Below, piece after piece: positions 7,385 through 15,522 of a stretch of DNA of 64,000 nucleotides. The notes under the pieces were generated by a model. The model saw only the letters and a program-made list of their open reading frames with translations. It had not been told where the DNA came from and searched no databases. How positions within the stretch are numbered: position 1 is the first letter of the stretch; each line of letters starts with the position of its first letter. Made by a program: the position numbers and the translations under genes. Location: assembly GCF_025061645.1 (NCBI RefSeq), contig NZ_JANYMP010000021.1:116512-180511 (forward strand), read 5' to 3'. Origin of the DNA: Umezawaea endophytica (lineage in GTDB: Bacteria > Actinomycetota > Actinomycetes > Mycobacteriales > Pseudonocardiaceae).

Positions 7385-9865
7385 TCAGCCCGTCGTCGCG
7401 AGTTCCGGCGGGGCGGCCGAGGACGTCGGCTCCGCAGGGGGCTGGGCGGTCGTGGGCGTGGTCTGGGCCGGTGGCGGGGCCGTCGTCGCCACCTCGCTCG
7501 GCTCGCTGGGCTCGGCGGTCGGCGGTGGCGGCACGTACCCGGAGCTGACGGACAGCGTGACCAGCGTGCCGGGGAACCCGGTGCCGCGCGGGGTCTGGCT
7601 GACCACGATCCCCCTGGCCTGCCCGGAGTTCACCGTGTGCGTCGCGACCTCGTACCCGGCCTTCTTCAGCGCGTCGGTCGCGCCGTCGACGCCCTGGCCG
7701 ACGACGTCGGGGATCCGGATCTCCGGCCCGCCCTTGACGTAGCGCTCCTCCGCCTGCGGCATCGGCTTGACCGGCAGGCCCGCGTGCACCTGCGTCATCG
7801 TGGCGTACCAGGTGCGGGCGGGGATGGTGCCGCCGTAGATGTTGCCCTCGTCGCACAGCCGGGGCGCCCCGCTCACGCAGATGCCCCGCGGCGCGGGCCC
7901 GTCGTTGAACGTCTGCACCGCGCCCGCGAAGTCCGGGGTGGCGCCGACGAACGCGGCCGACTTGTAGTCCTCGGTGGTCCCGGTCTTGCCGAGCATCGGC
8001 CGGTTCCACTCGACCTGCCGCGCCGCCGCGGCGGAGGTGCCGCTGGCCTGGTCGTCCTTGCTCATGCCCACCGCGAGCGCGTTCGCCAGCGGCTCGGCGA
8101 CGACCTGCTCGCACGGCGCGGTGGTGAGCGCGACGGGCTTCCCGTTGCGGTCCACCACCTTCCCGACCGGGGACGGCGGGCACCACGTGCCGCCGCTCAT
8201 GATCGTCGCGGCGACGTTGGCCAGTTCGAGGGTGCTGACCGGGGCCGGTCCCAGGGTGAACGACGCGTTGGCGTTCGACTTGTAGTGCTCGGCCTGGCTG
8301 ACGCGGAGTTCCCTCTCGGAGGAAGTCGGGTCGGGTCGGACGCCCGAGATCGAGGTGGCCATGGTCTCGCGCATCCCCAGCCGTCCGGCCATGTCCACCA
8401 CGGCGTCCAGGCCGACCTGCTCCTCCAGCATGACGAACCCGGTGTTCGGGGAGGTGGCGAGCGCCTCCTGGAGGGTCATCTGCGGCGGGTAGCGGTCGGT
8501 GTTGTTGCTCAGGCAGTACCAGCGGGTGTCGGGCTCGCCGGTGGGCGGGCACCCCCCGGCGCCGCCCTTGAACACCTTGGACACGTGGGAGTTGGGCGTG
8601 GGGATGACGTTCTCGATCCCGAGCCCCTTCTCCAGCGCCGCGGCCGCGGTGAAGATCTTGTAGACGGACCCCGCGCCGAACTTGTTCTCCACCCCGCTCG
8701 GCAGGTCGAACTGGGTCTGGTGCTGGTCGGCCTTCAGGCCGTAGTCGCGGTTCGCGACGAGCGCGACGACCTCGTGCTTGTCCTTGCCCGGCCGCACGAC
8801 GGCCATCGTGTTCGCGACGCCCTCGGTGTCCTTGGCGACCTCCGCCTCGGCGGCGGCCTTGGCCTGACCGGTGATCGTGCGGTCCAGCGTGGTCTGGACG
8901 GTGTACCCGCCGGTCTTGAGCTGTTCGAGGTTGAACCCGGCGGTGACGAGGTGGTTCACGACGTAGGAGCAGAAGAAGCCGTACTCCGGCCCGGCGCCGA
9001 CGCAGCCGTTGGCGAGCGTGCGCACCGGCTGCTGGAGGACGATCGGCTGCTTCTTCATCTCCTCGGCCTCGCCGCCGTCCAGCTTGCCGGTCTCCACCAT
9101 CTTGTCCATGACCTCGTTGCGGCGCTTGAAGGCCTTCTCCGGGTAGGCCTCCGGGTCCAGCGCGGACGGGCTGTTCACCATGCCCGCCAGCACCGCGGCC
9201 TGCGGGACGGTCAGCTTGTCCGGTGTGGTCTCGAAGTACGCCTGTGACGCGGCGGCGATCCCGTAGATCGTCGAGCCGAACGGCACGACGTTGAGGTAGC
9301 GGGCCAGGATCTCGTCCTTGGTGAACGCTCGCTCCAACTGCATGGCGATGCGCGCTTCCCGCATCTTGCGGGCGATGGTCTGCTCCTGCGCCGCCTGCTG
9401 GTCGGCCTTGTTGTTGCGCCCCAGCACGTGCACGAGGTAGTTCTTCACGTACTGCTGGGTCAGCGTCGAGGCCCCCTGCGACACGCTGCCGCTCGCCTGG
9501 TTCGTCACCGCGGCCCGCACGGTGCCCAGCCAGTCGACGCCCGCGTGCTCGTAGAACCGGCGGTCCTCCACCGCGACGAGCGCGTCCTTGACGTTCTGGG
9601 AGATCTTGTCCGCGGGCGTCAGCACCCGGTACTGGTCGTACAGGTACGCGATCGGCGCGCCGTCGCGGTCGGTGATCGTGGTCATCAGGGGCGGGTCGGT
9701 GTTGACCAGCTCGGCCGAGATGCTGTCCACCTGTTCGGTCATGCGGTTGGAGATCGTGCCCACCGCGCCCACCGCGGGGAACATGATCCCGGCCAGCACC
9801 AGCCCGCCCAGCACGGACAGGACGGCCAACTTCCCCACGCATTCCCAGGTTCGCACCTTTTCCAC
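7385..9865 (-). CDS. Bifunctional class A penicillin-binding protein (PonA2-like) with PASTA domain
   Basis: An 826-residue membrane enzyme that polymerises and cross-links peptidoglycan outside the membrane. In order it has: one N-terminal membrane anchor (about residues 10-35); a GT51 glycosyltransferase with the EDRRFYEHAGVD and GASTLTQQY motifs; a transpeptidase with SVYK (nucleophile Ser), SNN and KTGTT motifs; one PASTA domain (IPDVVGQGVDGATDAL); and a Pro/Thr/Ala-rich C-terminal tail. The GTG at 9865 places the anchor at the start; upstream frame extensions are not membrane-protein-like. It is divergent from a GH25 lysozyme gene, suggesting coordinated wall synthesis and turnover. Confidence 0.93.
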   Translation of the reverse strand: MEKVRTWECVGKLAVLSVLGGLVLAGIMFPAVGAVGTISNRMTEQVDSISAELVNTDPPLMTTITDRDGAPIAYLYDQYRVLTPADKISQNVKDALVAVEDRRFYEHAGVDWLGTVRAAVTNQASGSVSQGASTLTQQYVKNYLVHVLGRNNKADQQAAQEQTIARKMREARIAMQLERAFTKDEILARYLNVVPFGSTIYGIAAASQAYFETTPDKLTVPQAAVLAGMVNSPSALDPEAYPEKAFKRRNEVMDKMVETGKLDGGEAEEMKKQPIVLQQPVRTLANGCVGAGPEYGFFCSYVVNHLVTAGFNLEQLKTGGYTVQTTLDRTITGQAKAAAEAEVAKDTEGVANTMAVVRPGKDKHEVVALVANRDYGLKADQHQTQFDLPSGVENKFGAGSVYKIFTAAAALEKGLGIENVIPTPNSHVSKVFKGGAGGCPPTGEPDTRWYCLSNNTDRYPPQMTLQEALATSPNTGFVMLEEQVGLDAVVDMAGRLGMRETMATSISGVRPDPTSSERELRVSQAEHYKSNANASFTLGPAPVSTLELANVAATIMSGGTWCPPSPVGKVVDRNGKPVALTTAPCEQVVAEPLANALAVGMSKDDQASGTSAAAARQVEWNRPMLGKTGTTEDYKSAAFVGATPDFAGAVQTFNDGPAPRGICVSGAPRLCDEGNIYGGTIPARTWYATMTQVHAGLPVKPMPQAEERYVKGGPEIRIPDVVGQGVDGATDALKKAGYEVATHTVNSGQARGIVVSQTPRGTGFPGTLVTLSVSSGYVPPPPTAEPSEPSEVATTAPPPAQTTPTTAQPPAEPTSSAAPPELATTG

Positions 9866-10178
9866 GGTAGGTCCGATCAGGACCGGGCAGAGCCGGGGCG
9901 CACGGGGATTCACCTCTTGAGCGGGGAAAGCGGCCGATGAGGTTTGAGCCTGCCTACTTCGCACTAGGTGACCACGGCACCCGTTCGCGACCGTCCTCTT
10001 CGGTCGGACCCCGCGCGTCGGCAGCTCACGGTGACCGGGTGTGAAGGCTCTTCGGCATTTGTTCCCCGCACGGGTTGCACGGCCGAACCCGCGTTTTCCC
10101 CGTGGCAGGACAGGGGTAGCCGTTGCTCGGAAGCAATCGCCGCAACGCCTTGGCGGGACGCACGAGGGCAGGGGAAGC
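9866..10178. other. Divergent promoter region between PBP and lysozyme genes
   Basis: A 313-bp spacer between divergent genes, so it must hold both promoters. It contains several short dyads and GC-poor patches around 10050-10100. No clear consensus -10/-35 pair, operator or riboswitch could be confirmed by eye. Confidence 0.5.
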
Positions 10179-11012
10179 ATGTCGACACGACGCGGACGGA
10201 ACAGGTGGGCAGAACGCACCACGGTCATGGCGGTGGTGCTCGGGTGGCTCGTCTCGACCCAGGTCCAGGCGACCGCCGAGGCGCGGCTGCCGGAGGGATC
10301 GGCGGACCACTACGCGGGCTCGCAGATCGCCAAGCACGAGGGGACCGGCGGTTCTGAGCGGTCCGCGCCGTCCGGGGAGGGCGGGGTCGAGGGCATCGAC
10401 GTCAGCAGCCACCAGGGCGAGATCGACTGGGCCGCGCACTGGGCCGAGGGCAAGCGGTTCGCCTACGTCAAGGCGAGCGAGGGCACCGACTACCTCAACC
10501 CGCACTTCGAGCAGCAGTACGACGGTTCCTTCCAGGTGGGCATGATCCGCGGCTCCTACCACTTCGCGCTGCCGGACCGGTCGGACGGCGCGACACAGGC
10601 GCAGTACTTCGTCGCCAACGGCGGCGGCTGGTCGGCCGACGGCCAAACCCTCCCCGGCGTGCTGGACATCGAGTACAACCCCTACGGCAGCACCTGCTAC
10701 GGGATGTCCGGCACCGCGATGGTCGACTGGATCCTGTCCTTCAGCGACACCTACGCCGAGCTCACCGGTCGGTGGCCGGTCATCTACACCTCGACGCGCT
10801 GGTGGGCCCAGTGCACCGGCAACACCGGGGACTTCAGCGCCACGAACCCGCTGTGGGTGGCGAGGTACTCCGACTCGGTCGGTGAACTGCCGCACGCGTG
10901 GACGGTGCACACGATCTGGCAGCACACGTCGACCCCGTTGGACCAGAACCTGTTCAACGGCTCGTACGACCGGCTCGTCGCACTGAGCACGGGCGTCCCG
11001 GCCCTTCAGTAG
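10179..11012 (+). CDS. Secreted GH25 lysozyme (N-acetylmuramidase)
   Basis: A 277-residue exported muramidase. A signal peptide with Arg-rich start (MSTRRGRNRWAERTT) and a hydrophobic core occupies about residues 1-34. The GH25 domain starts at GIDVSSHQGEIDW (Asp74) and carries the catalytic DIE triad (Asp163/Glu165) in VLDIEYNP. The ATG at 10179 is preceded by AGGGGAAG. It cleaves the MurNAc-GlcNAc bond of peptidoglycan. It is divergent from the PBP gene and overlaps tail to tail by 7 bp with a deacetylase gene, all wall-related. Confidence 0.93.
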   Translation: MSTRRGRNRWAERTTVMAVVLGWLVSTQVQATAEARLPEGSADHYAGSQIAKHEGTGGSERSAPSGEGGVEGIDVSSHQGEIDWAAHWAEGKRFAYVKASEGTDYLNPHFEQQYDGSFQVGMIRGSYHFALPDRSDGATQAQYFVANGGGWSADGQTLPGVLDIEYNPYGSTCYGMSGTAMVDWILSFSDTYAELTGRWPVIYTSTRWWAQCTGNTGDFSATNPLWVARYSDSVGELPHAWTVHTIWQHTSTPLDQNLFNGSYDRLVALSTGVPALQ

Positions 11013-12034
11013 CCGACCGCCCGCCCGGCGAACCGCGCCGACGGGACGACCCCGCTCGACCGCGGGTAGGAGATCCGGTCGGCCCGTCCGTCGGAGGTGT
11101 AGCGGCGGCCGGGGTCGGACGCGAGTTCGTCGAGCCGGACCGAGGAACCGTAGGCCGCGTCCTCACCGGTCGGCCCCTGCGACCGGACGCGCGGCACGGC
11201 CGACGGGTCGAAGGTCTGCGCGTACGGCGACGGCGACGGTTCCGCACCGACCAGGAAGACGCAGCGGTGGTCGTAGGAAACGCCTTCCGAGGCACCGCGC
11301 AGGGCCAGCGCCGGGTCCTGCGGCGCGGACCCGAACGGCAGGGCCAGGCTGGACACCCGGTACCCCGGCACCGCCCGTTCGATCGCGGCCTGCCCCCGAG
11401 CGATCTCCCGCTGCACCCCCGCGCCGTCGAGCCCGGAGAGGTCCGCGTGGTCGTGGGTGTGGTTGCCGATCTCGAAACCGTTGTCCCGCAACCACGTCAT
11501 GGACGTGCCGCCGAACGGTTCGGCGTTGACGTAGAGGCTCGCCACGGGCCGGAAACCGGGGTGCTCGGCCGCCACCCGGAGCAGGATGCCGACGGCGGTG
11601 TCCGGGTCGGGGGCGCCGTCGCGGCCGAGCGCGAACTGGCTGGGGTCGCCGTCGTCGAAGGTGAGCACGACGGGGTGCGCGCCCGCCGGGATGTCGATCT
11701 CCCCCGCGGCGAAGTCGGCGGCGGTGACGGGCACGTACCCCTCGGTCGCCAGTCGGCGGAGTTCGGCGCGGAACTCCGTCGGGTCGCGGTCGTACACCGA
11801 CGCGGGGTTCCGCACGACGCGGTGGTACATCAGCACCGGCACCTCCCCGAGTTCGTTCGCGCCCACCTCGGCGGGTTCGGGTGCCCGCGAGCTGGACGTC
11901 GCGCTCGGGCCGGGGAGGGCGCTGGACCCGACGGCCTCGACCACCGGCGACCCACCCGTGCCGCAACCTGGAGCGGAGAACAGGACGGCCGTGGTGATCA
12001 CGGCCCACCGGCGTCGTCGGGGTGACCTCCGCAT
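11006..12034 (-). CDS. Secreted polysaccharide deacetylase (CE4, NodB-like)
   Basis: A 342-residue exported carbohydrate esterase. The N-terminus (RRSPRRRRW, then a hydrophobic stretch ending APGC) looks like a lipoprotein or Sec signal, although the lipobox is imperfect. The NodB domain shows motif 1 TFDDGD (Asp127/Asp128) and motif 2 NHTHDH (His192/His196), the metal-binding triad. The ATG at 12034 follows GAGGAG by six bases. Its likely substrate is peptidoglycan or a GlcNAc polymer; the neighbouring lysozyme and PBP favour the wall. Confidence 0.88.
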   Translation of the reverse strand: MRRSPRRRRWAVITTAVLFSAPGCGTGGSPVVEAVGSSALPGPSATSSSRAPEPAEVGANELGEVPVLMYHRVVRNPASVYDRDPTEFRAELRRLATEGYVPVTAADFAAGEIDIPAGAHPVVLTFDDGDPSQFALGRDGAPDPDTAVGILLRVAAEHPGFRPVASLYVNAEPFGGTSMTWLRDNGFEIGNHTHDHADLSGLDGAGVQREIARGQAAIERAVPGYRVSSLALPFGSAPQDPALALRGASEGVSYDHRCVFLVGAEPSPSPYAQTFDPSAVPRVRSQGPTGEDAAYGSSVRLDELASDPGRRYTSDGRADRISYPRSSGVVPSARFAGRAVGY

Positions 12035-12068
12035 GGCGTACTCCTCGGTTTCCGCGCGCCGCACGGCG

Positions 12069-12371
12069 TCACACCAGGTGCTCGCCGTTCAGCGCGGTTC
12101 GGCAGTTCTCGACGAACGGGAGCGGCAGCACCACCCGGACGACCGGTGCTCGCTCGCCGTCCTCGTCCCTGGTGATCCCGGTCTCGTCCGTGACGAGCAC
12201 GACGGGCAGGAGGTGGAAGTTGATCACGAAGGTGAACCCGTCGCCGACGGTGAACGCGACCGGTTCGGCCCGGTGGCTCCACACCCGGACCGCGTCCGCC
12301 AGTTCCGCGACCGTCACACCCTCGCACTCGACGAGGAAAGGGACTTCGTAGACCCTGAGGTACGCGACCAT
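12069..12371 (-). CDS. Hypothetical 100-residue protein
   Basis: A small soluble protein (MVAYLRVYEVPFLVE...) of predicted alternating beta-strands, including VGDGFTFVINFHLLPVVLV and RAPVVRVVLPLPFVE. Family not recognised. Its stop is 34 bp before the deacetylase start, in the same direction, so the two may be co-transcribed. The pattern of polar/hydrophobic alternation and GC3 use support a real gene. Confidence 0.6.
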   Translation of the reverse strand: MVAYLRVYEVPFLVECEGVTVAELADAVRVWSHRAEPVAFTVGDGFTFVINFHLLPVVLVTDETGITRDEDGERAPVVRVVLPLPFVENCRTALNGEHLV

Positions 12372-12620
12372 GCTGAAACCGTACTTCGCGGGAGGGCGCG
12401 CGGCCCGCCCATTCGGCCGGTCTCGCCCGGAAAGGCGTTCCCGTCGGGGAAAACCACCGTTTCGGGTCTCACTTCCGGGCGTTCACCCTCCTGACGACCA
12501 CCTTCCGCGTTCGGGAATTCCCTTACAGGTGAACAAGTCCCGAGAATCGCCCATTCACCTCCCCGCCTCGGGAGAATGAGTGGACAGAACGAATGCGTTG
12601 CTGCCCTGGGGAGTTCATTC

Positions 12621-13451
12621 ATGGTGTTCGGCAAGTCACGGGTCCGGACCATCGCGGGCACGGCAGCGGCCTGCGCGGTTTCCCTGGTCGCGATCACCAC
12701 CGTGCGGCTGGCGGGGACCACCGCGGAGGCGAAGCCGTGGTCGTTACCGGAGAACGCGCTGATCACGGTCAGGGCGAACCCCGCGCCGACGTCGGCCACC
12801 GGCCCTGATCGGCTGACGGGAGCGCGCGGTTCCACCGCGGACCTGCCCGACGGGCCGCCGGTCCCCAGGCTCGGCTACGGCACGTGGCACGTGGTCCCCG
12901 GCAGCGGTGAGGCGGTCGGGGACGGGCTCGTCCAGACCTTCTCGGTGGAGGTCGAGGACGGGGTGCGGCCCGCGGACGGCGATCCGGCCTTCGGCCGCGC
13001 CGTGGAGCAGGCGCTGGGCGATCCGCGCGGCTGGACGGCGGACGGCGAGGTGGCGCTGCGCCGGGTCGACGTCGAGGAGCCCGCCCTGCGGATCAGGCTC
13101 ACCTCGCAGGAGACGGCCCGCGCGCTGTGCGGGTTCGAGCTGCCGTACGACACGTCGTGCCGGATCGACGACGCCGTCTACCTCAGCGCGGCCCGCTGGG
13201 TGCGCGGCGCCAAGGCGTTCGACGACCTCGGCGAGTACCGCCGGTACCTGGTCAACCACGAGGTCGGCCACTTCCTCGGCCACTCGCACGAGCCGTGCGA
13301 CGTCGACGGCGGACCCGCGCCGGTGATGATGCAGCAGACGTTCAGCACCGCGAACGACGAACTCGCGCGCCTCACGCGGGAGAACCCGCAGCAGGCCGTG
13401 GTGCCGACCGACGGCAAGGTGTGCGAGCCCAATCCCTGGCCCCACCCCTGA
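12621..13451 (+). CDS. Secreted DUF3152 metalloprotease-like protein
   Basis: A 276-residue exported protein. A signal or anchor segment (RTIAGTAAACAVSLVAITTV) is followed by a variable region, then the DUF3152 domain. That domain carries a metzincin-type zinc motif HEVGHFLGHSH (His213, Glu214, His217, His223) followed by EPC. This supports zinc peptidase activity, though no DUF3152 substrate is known to me. The ATG at 12621 has GGGGAG seven bases upstream; an in-frame ATG at 12576 lacks one. It is divergent from the 100-residue hypothetical and convergent with the rodlin-like gene. Confidence 0.88.
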   Translation: MVFGKSRVRTIAGTAAACAVSLVAITTVRLAGTTAEAKPWSLPENALITVRANPAPTSATGPDRLTGARGSTADLPDGPPVPRLGYGTWHVVPGSGEAVGDGLVQTFSVEVEDGVRPADGDPAFGRAVEQALGDPRGWTADGEVALRRVDVEEPALRIRLTSQETARALCGFELPYDTSCRIDDAVYLSAARWVRGAKAFDDLGEYRRYLVNHEVGHFLGHSHEPCDVDGGPAPVMMQQTFSTANDELARLTRENPQQAVVPTDGKVCEPNPWPHP

Positions 13452-13487
13452 CGTTCACGGGGCGGCGGTTTTCACCGCTGTCGCCGA

Positions 13488-13518
13488 TTTCCACCGGACC
13501 CACGAAATCCGGTGAAAA
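13488..13518. terminator. Bidirectional hairpin between convergent genes
   Basis: Arms 13488-13498 and 13508-13518 pair in 10 of 11 positions around a 9-base loop. It is positioned between the DUF3152 gene (+) and the rodlin-like gene (-), with an A-run on one side and a T-run on the other, so it can serve both. Confidence 0.6.
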
Positions 13519-13531
13519 CCAACCGGCGGAA

Positions 13532-13903
13532 TTACTGGTGGATGATCCCCGACATGGAGCAGAAGTCGGGAGAAGCGCTGATCGCCTCGGTGTGGCCCGG
13601 CGACCCGACGGGAACGGTGATCCCGTTCGCGACGTCCTCGATGGGCACCTGCACGCCGAGCACGCTGATGTTGTTGTCGCAGACGGCGCCGACGACGTTG
13701 ACGTTCTCCGCGACGCTCGTGTCGTTCACGTTGACCAGGCCCACCTGTCGGTGTTTGCCCTGGTGAACGCTGTCGCCTTGGCCAATGGCGTCATCGGCGC
13801 GGCAGGTGGCGCCGCAGCCTGCCTCCGAGGCGGAGGCCATTCCACCCAGCACGACCAAACCCGTGGCGGTGGCGGCGACGACGGTACCGATCTTCTTCAG
13901 CAA
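13532..13903 (-). CDS. Small secreted rodlin/chaplin-like protein
   Basis: A 123-residue exported protein. A TTG start at 13903 gives a clean signal peptide (LLKKIGTVVAATATGLVVLGG, cleaved near ASASEAG) and has AAGGA six bases upstream; the longer ATG frame to 13951 does not. The mature protein has GCGATC, then a beta-rich segment VGLVNVNDTSVAENVNVVG, CDNNISVLGVQVPIEDVANG, and a C-terminal Cys. Alternating Val/Asn strands with paired Cys resemble rodlins and chaplins, the amyloid-forming surface proteins of aerial hyphae. The family assignment is tentative. Confidence 0.65.
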   Translation of the reverse strand: MLKKIGTVVAATATGLVVLGGMASASEAGCGATCRADDAIGQGDSVHQGKHRQVGLVNVNDTSVAENVNVVGAVCDNNISVLGVQVPIEDVANGITVPVGSPGHTEAISASPDFCSMSGIIHQ

Positions 13904-14097
13904 CGGAATTCCTTCGATAGTATTCCAGGCGACGTGGCCAGCCGGAATCACGGCAGCGGATATCCCGAGTCCTCGCCCACCGGTGGCCGCGAGCGAAATT
14001 ACCGCCCTCCGCTATCGACCTCCAAGCCGGCTACACGATCGTGTACTCCTCGAACAGGAATCCGTCGAACTCGCCGAGAAGGGCGAATACCGGTTCG

Positions 14098-14823
14098 TCA
14101 CATGATCATTTCCGCGGCACCGCCGTCACCTGCGGCGCTCACCCCGGTCTCGACCGCGGTCGGGGTGGTCTCGGCGGCACGCGGCCGCGGTACGCCGACC
14201 TCCTCCGGCCTCCTGCTCCGCGGCACCTCGACGGTCCCGTGGAACGACGGCAGGACGTCGAGGAGGTCCGCGAACTCGCGGGTCCACTCCTCGATCACCC
14301 GCTCCCGACCGACGAGGCGGGCGAGCAGTTCCTCGCAGCCGCTCCTGGCGTCCCGGACGACGTCGAGCGCCGCGGTGGTCGACAGGGCCAACCGCCGCCG
14401 GTCCTCCCGCCCCGCGTCCTCCAGCGCCGCCATCCCCGACTCGATGGTCCGTTCCTGCCGGTCGAGGGCGAGGCGGGCTTGGCCGCGGGCGTCCGCGACG
14501 ACGGTGGCCGCGTCGTGCCGCGCCCGCGTGACCACGTCGCGGATCGCCGGGTCCTCCTCGCGGCAAACCTCGTCACCGGAGTGGAGCCGGTCGTACTCGT
14601 CCAGGAGCGACCGCATCACCAGGACCTGCTCGTCCAGGACGGCCGCCAGTTCGACGTAGGCGTCGGCGTCCTCGACGGCCGCCGCCAACCGCCCGGTGGC
14701 CTCCCGGAGCACCTCGTCGACCTCCCGGCGGCCATAACCGCGGAACCGCGACGGGAGGACCCGCCGCGCCGCCGTGAACACCTCCTGCAACGCCGTCGGC
14801 CACTCGCCGCGCGTCCCGTTCAC
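14098..14823 (-). CDS. DivIVA-like coiled-coil protein B
   Basis: A 241-residue soluble protein. The N-terminal SRFRGYGRREVDEVL matches the DivIVA membrane-curvature motif. Long Ala/Arg/Glu-rich helices likely to form coiled coils follow up to about residue 190, then a Pro/Thr-rich tail. DivIVA/Wag31-type proteins mark poles and organise tip growth in actinomycetes; this one is shorter and less conserved. The GTG at 14823 overlaps the stop of the upstream DivIVA-like gene (GTGA), so the pair is translationally coupled and may hetero-oligomerise. Confidence 0.7.
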   Translation of the reverse strand: MNGTRGEWPTALQEVFTAARRVLPSRFRGYGRREVDEVLREATGRLAAAVEDADAYVELAAVLDEQVLVMRSLLDEYDRLHSGDEVCREEDPAIRDVVTRARHDAATVVADARGQARLALDRQERTIESGMAALEDAGREDRRRLALSTTAALDVVRDARSGCEELLARLVGRERVIEEWTREFADLLDVLPSFHGTVEVPRSRRPEEVGVPRPRAAETTPTAVETGVSAAGDGGAAEMIM

Positions 14824-15350
14824 GACCCCGTCCTCGCGATCCGCGCCTGGAGCGCGTCCCGCTGGTCGGCGAGGTCGTCGGCCAGCCCCTCCGCCTCCCG
14901 CACGATCGCGTCCACCAGCCGACCCGCCTGCACCGCGGCGCCTTCCAGCCTGCGCACGCTTTCCCGGTGGGCCTCCGACAGCTCCTCGCGCCGTGCGCCG
15001 AGCAGCCGTTCGCCCTCCTCGGCGAGCGCGCGTGCCCTGGCTCGCGCGTCCGCCTCGATGGCACGGGCCTCGTTCATCGCCGTGAAGAGGAGGTGGCGCA
15101 CGAAGCACGCGAGCGGGTCGCGGGTCGGGTTCTCGGCGTGCAGCCATTCGTACTCGTGCAACGTCCCGTAGCCGCGCCCCAGTTCGGCGGCCGCGCGCTT
15201 GACGCGGACCAGCGCGTCGTCGTGCCTCGCGCGTGCGGCGGCGGTCTCGGAGTCGATCGCGGCGAGTTCCGCATGGACCGAACGCCGGTCGTACCCGCGC
15301 AGGCGAACGCGGAATCGGGGTGGCGGAGGATCCGCCTGCTCCTGGGTCAT
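14820..15350 (-). CDS. DivIVA-like coiled-coil protein A
   Basis: A 176-residue protein beginning with a short Pro-rich segment and then FRVRLRGYDRRSVHAELAA, a DivIVA-type N-terminal motif. Near-continuous helix rich in Ala/Arg/Glu follows. A small insert around YEWLHAENPTRDPLACFVRH interrupts the coil. The ATG at 15350 has GAGG upstream; a GTG at 15356 is an alternative. It overlaps the second DivIVA-like gene by 4 bp. A role in cell-pole or septum organisation is inferred only from the motif. Confidence 0.7.
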   Translation of the reverse strand: MTQEQADPPPPRFRVRLRGYDRRSVHAELAAIDSETAAARARHDDALVRVKRAAAELGRGYGTLHEYEWLHAENPTRDPLACFVRHLLFTAMNEARAIEADARARARALAEEGERLLGARREELSEAHRESVRRLEGAAVQAGRLVDAIVREAEGLADDLADQRDALQARIARTGS

Positions 15351-15522
15351 GCCCACCTCTTCCCGGTCGTTCGGAGACGGAGCCGCACACAGCTCCTGGC
15401 GGCGGTGCGAAAACCCACGCCGCCAGGAACCTCGCGTGTGCGGCTCCCCCTTTCCCCTACGCGGCGGACCGGGCGTTCCCCGTCACCGACGGGGCGGGCG
15501 CCCCGGTCCGCGCACGATTTCC

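Noticed and set aside
6779..9247. An 822-codon + strand ORF across the penicillin-binding-protein gene
   Set aside because: It is opposite the clearly recognisable GT51/transpeptidase gene and encodes Arg/Gly/Val-rich shadow sequence.
10040..10178. A possible c-di-AMP (ydaO-type) riboswitch in front of the GH25 lysozyme
   Set aside because: The gene type and GC-rich leader are suggestive, but I could not align the conserved core blocks by eye. A covariance-model search with the ydaO-yuaA family would decide.
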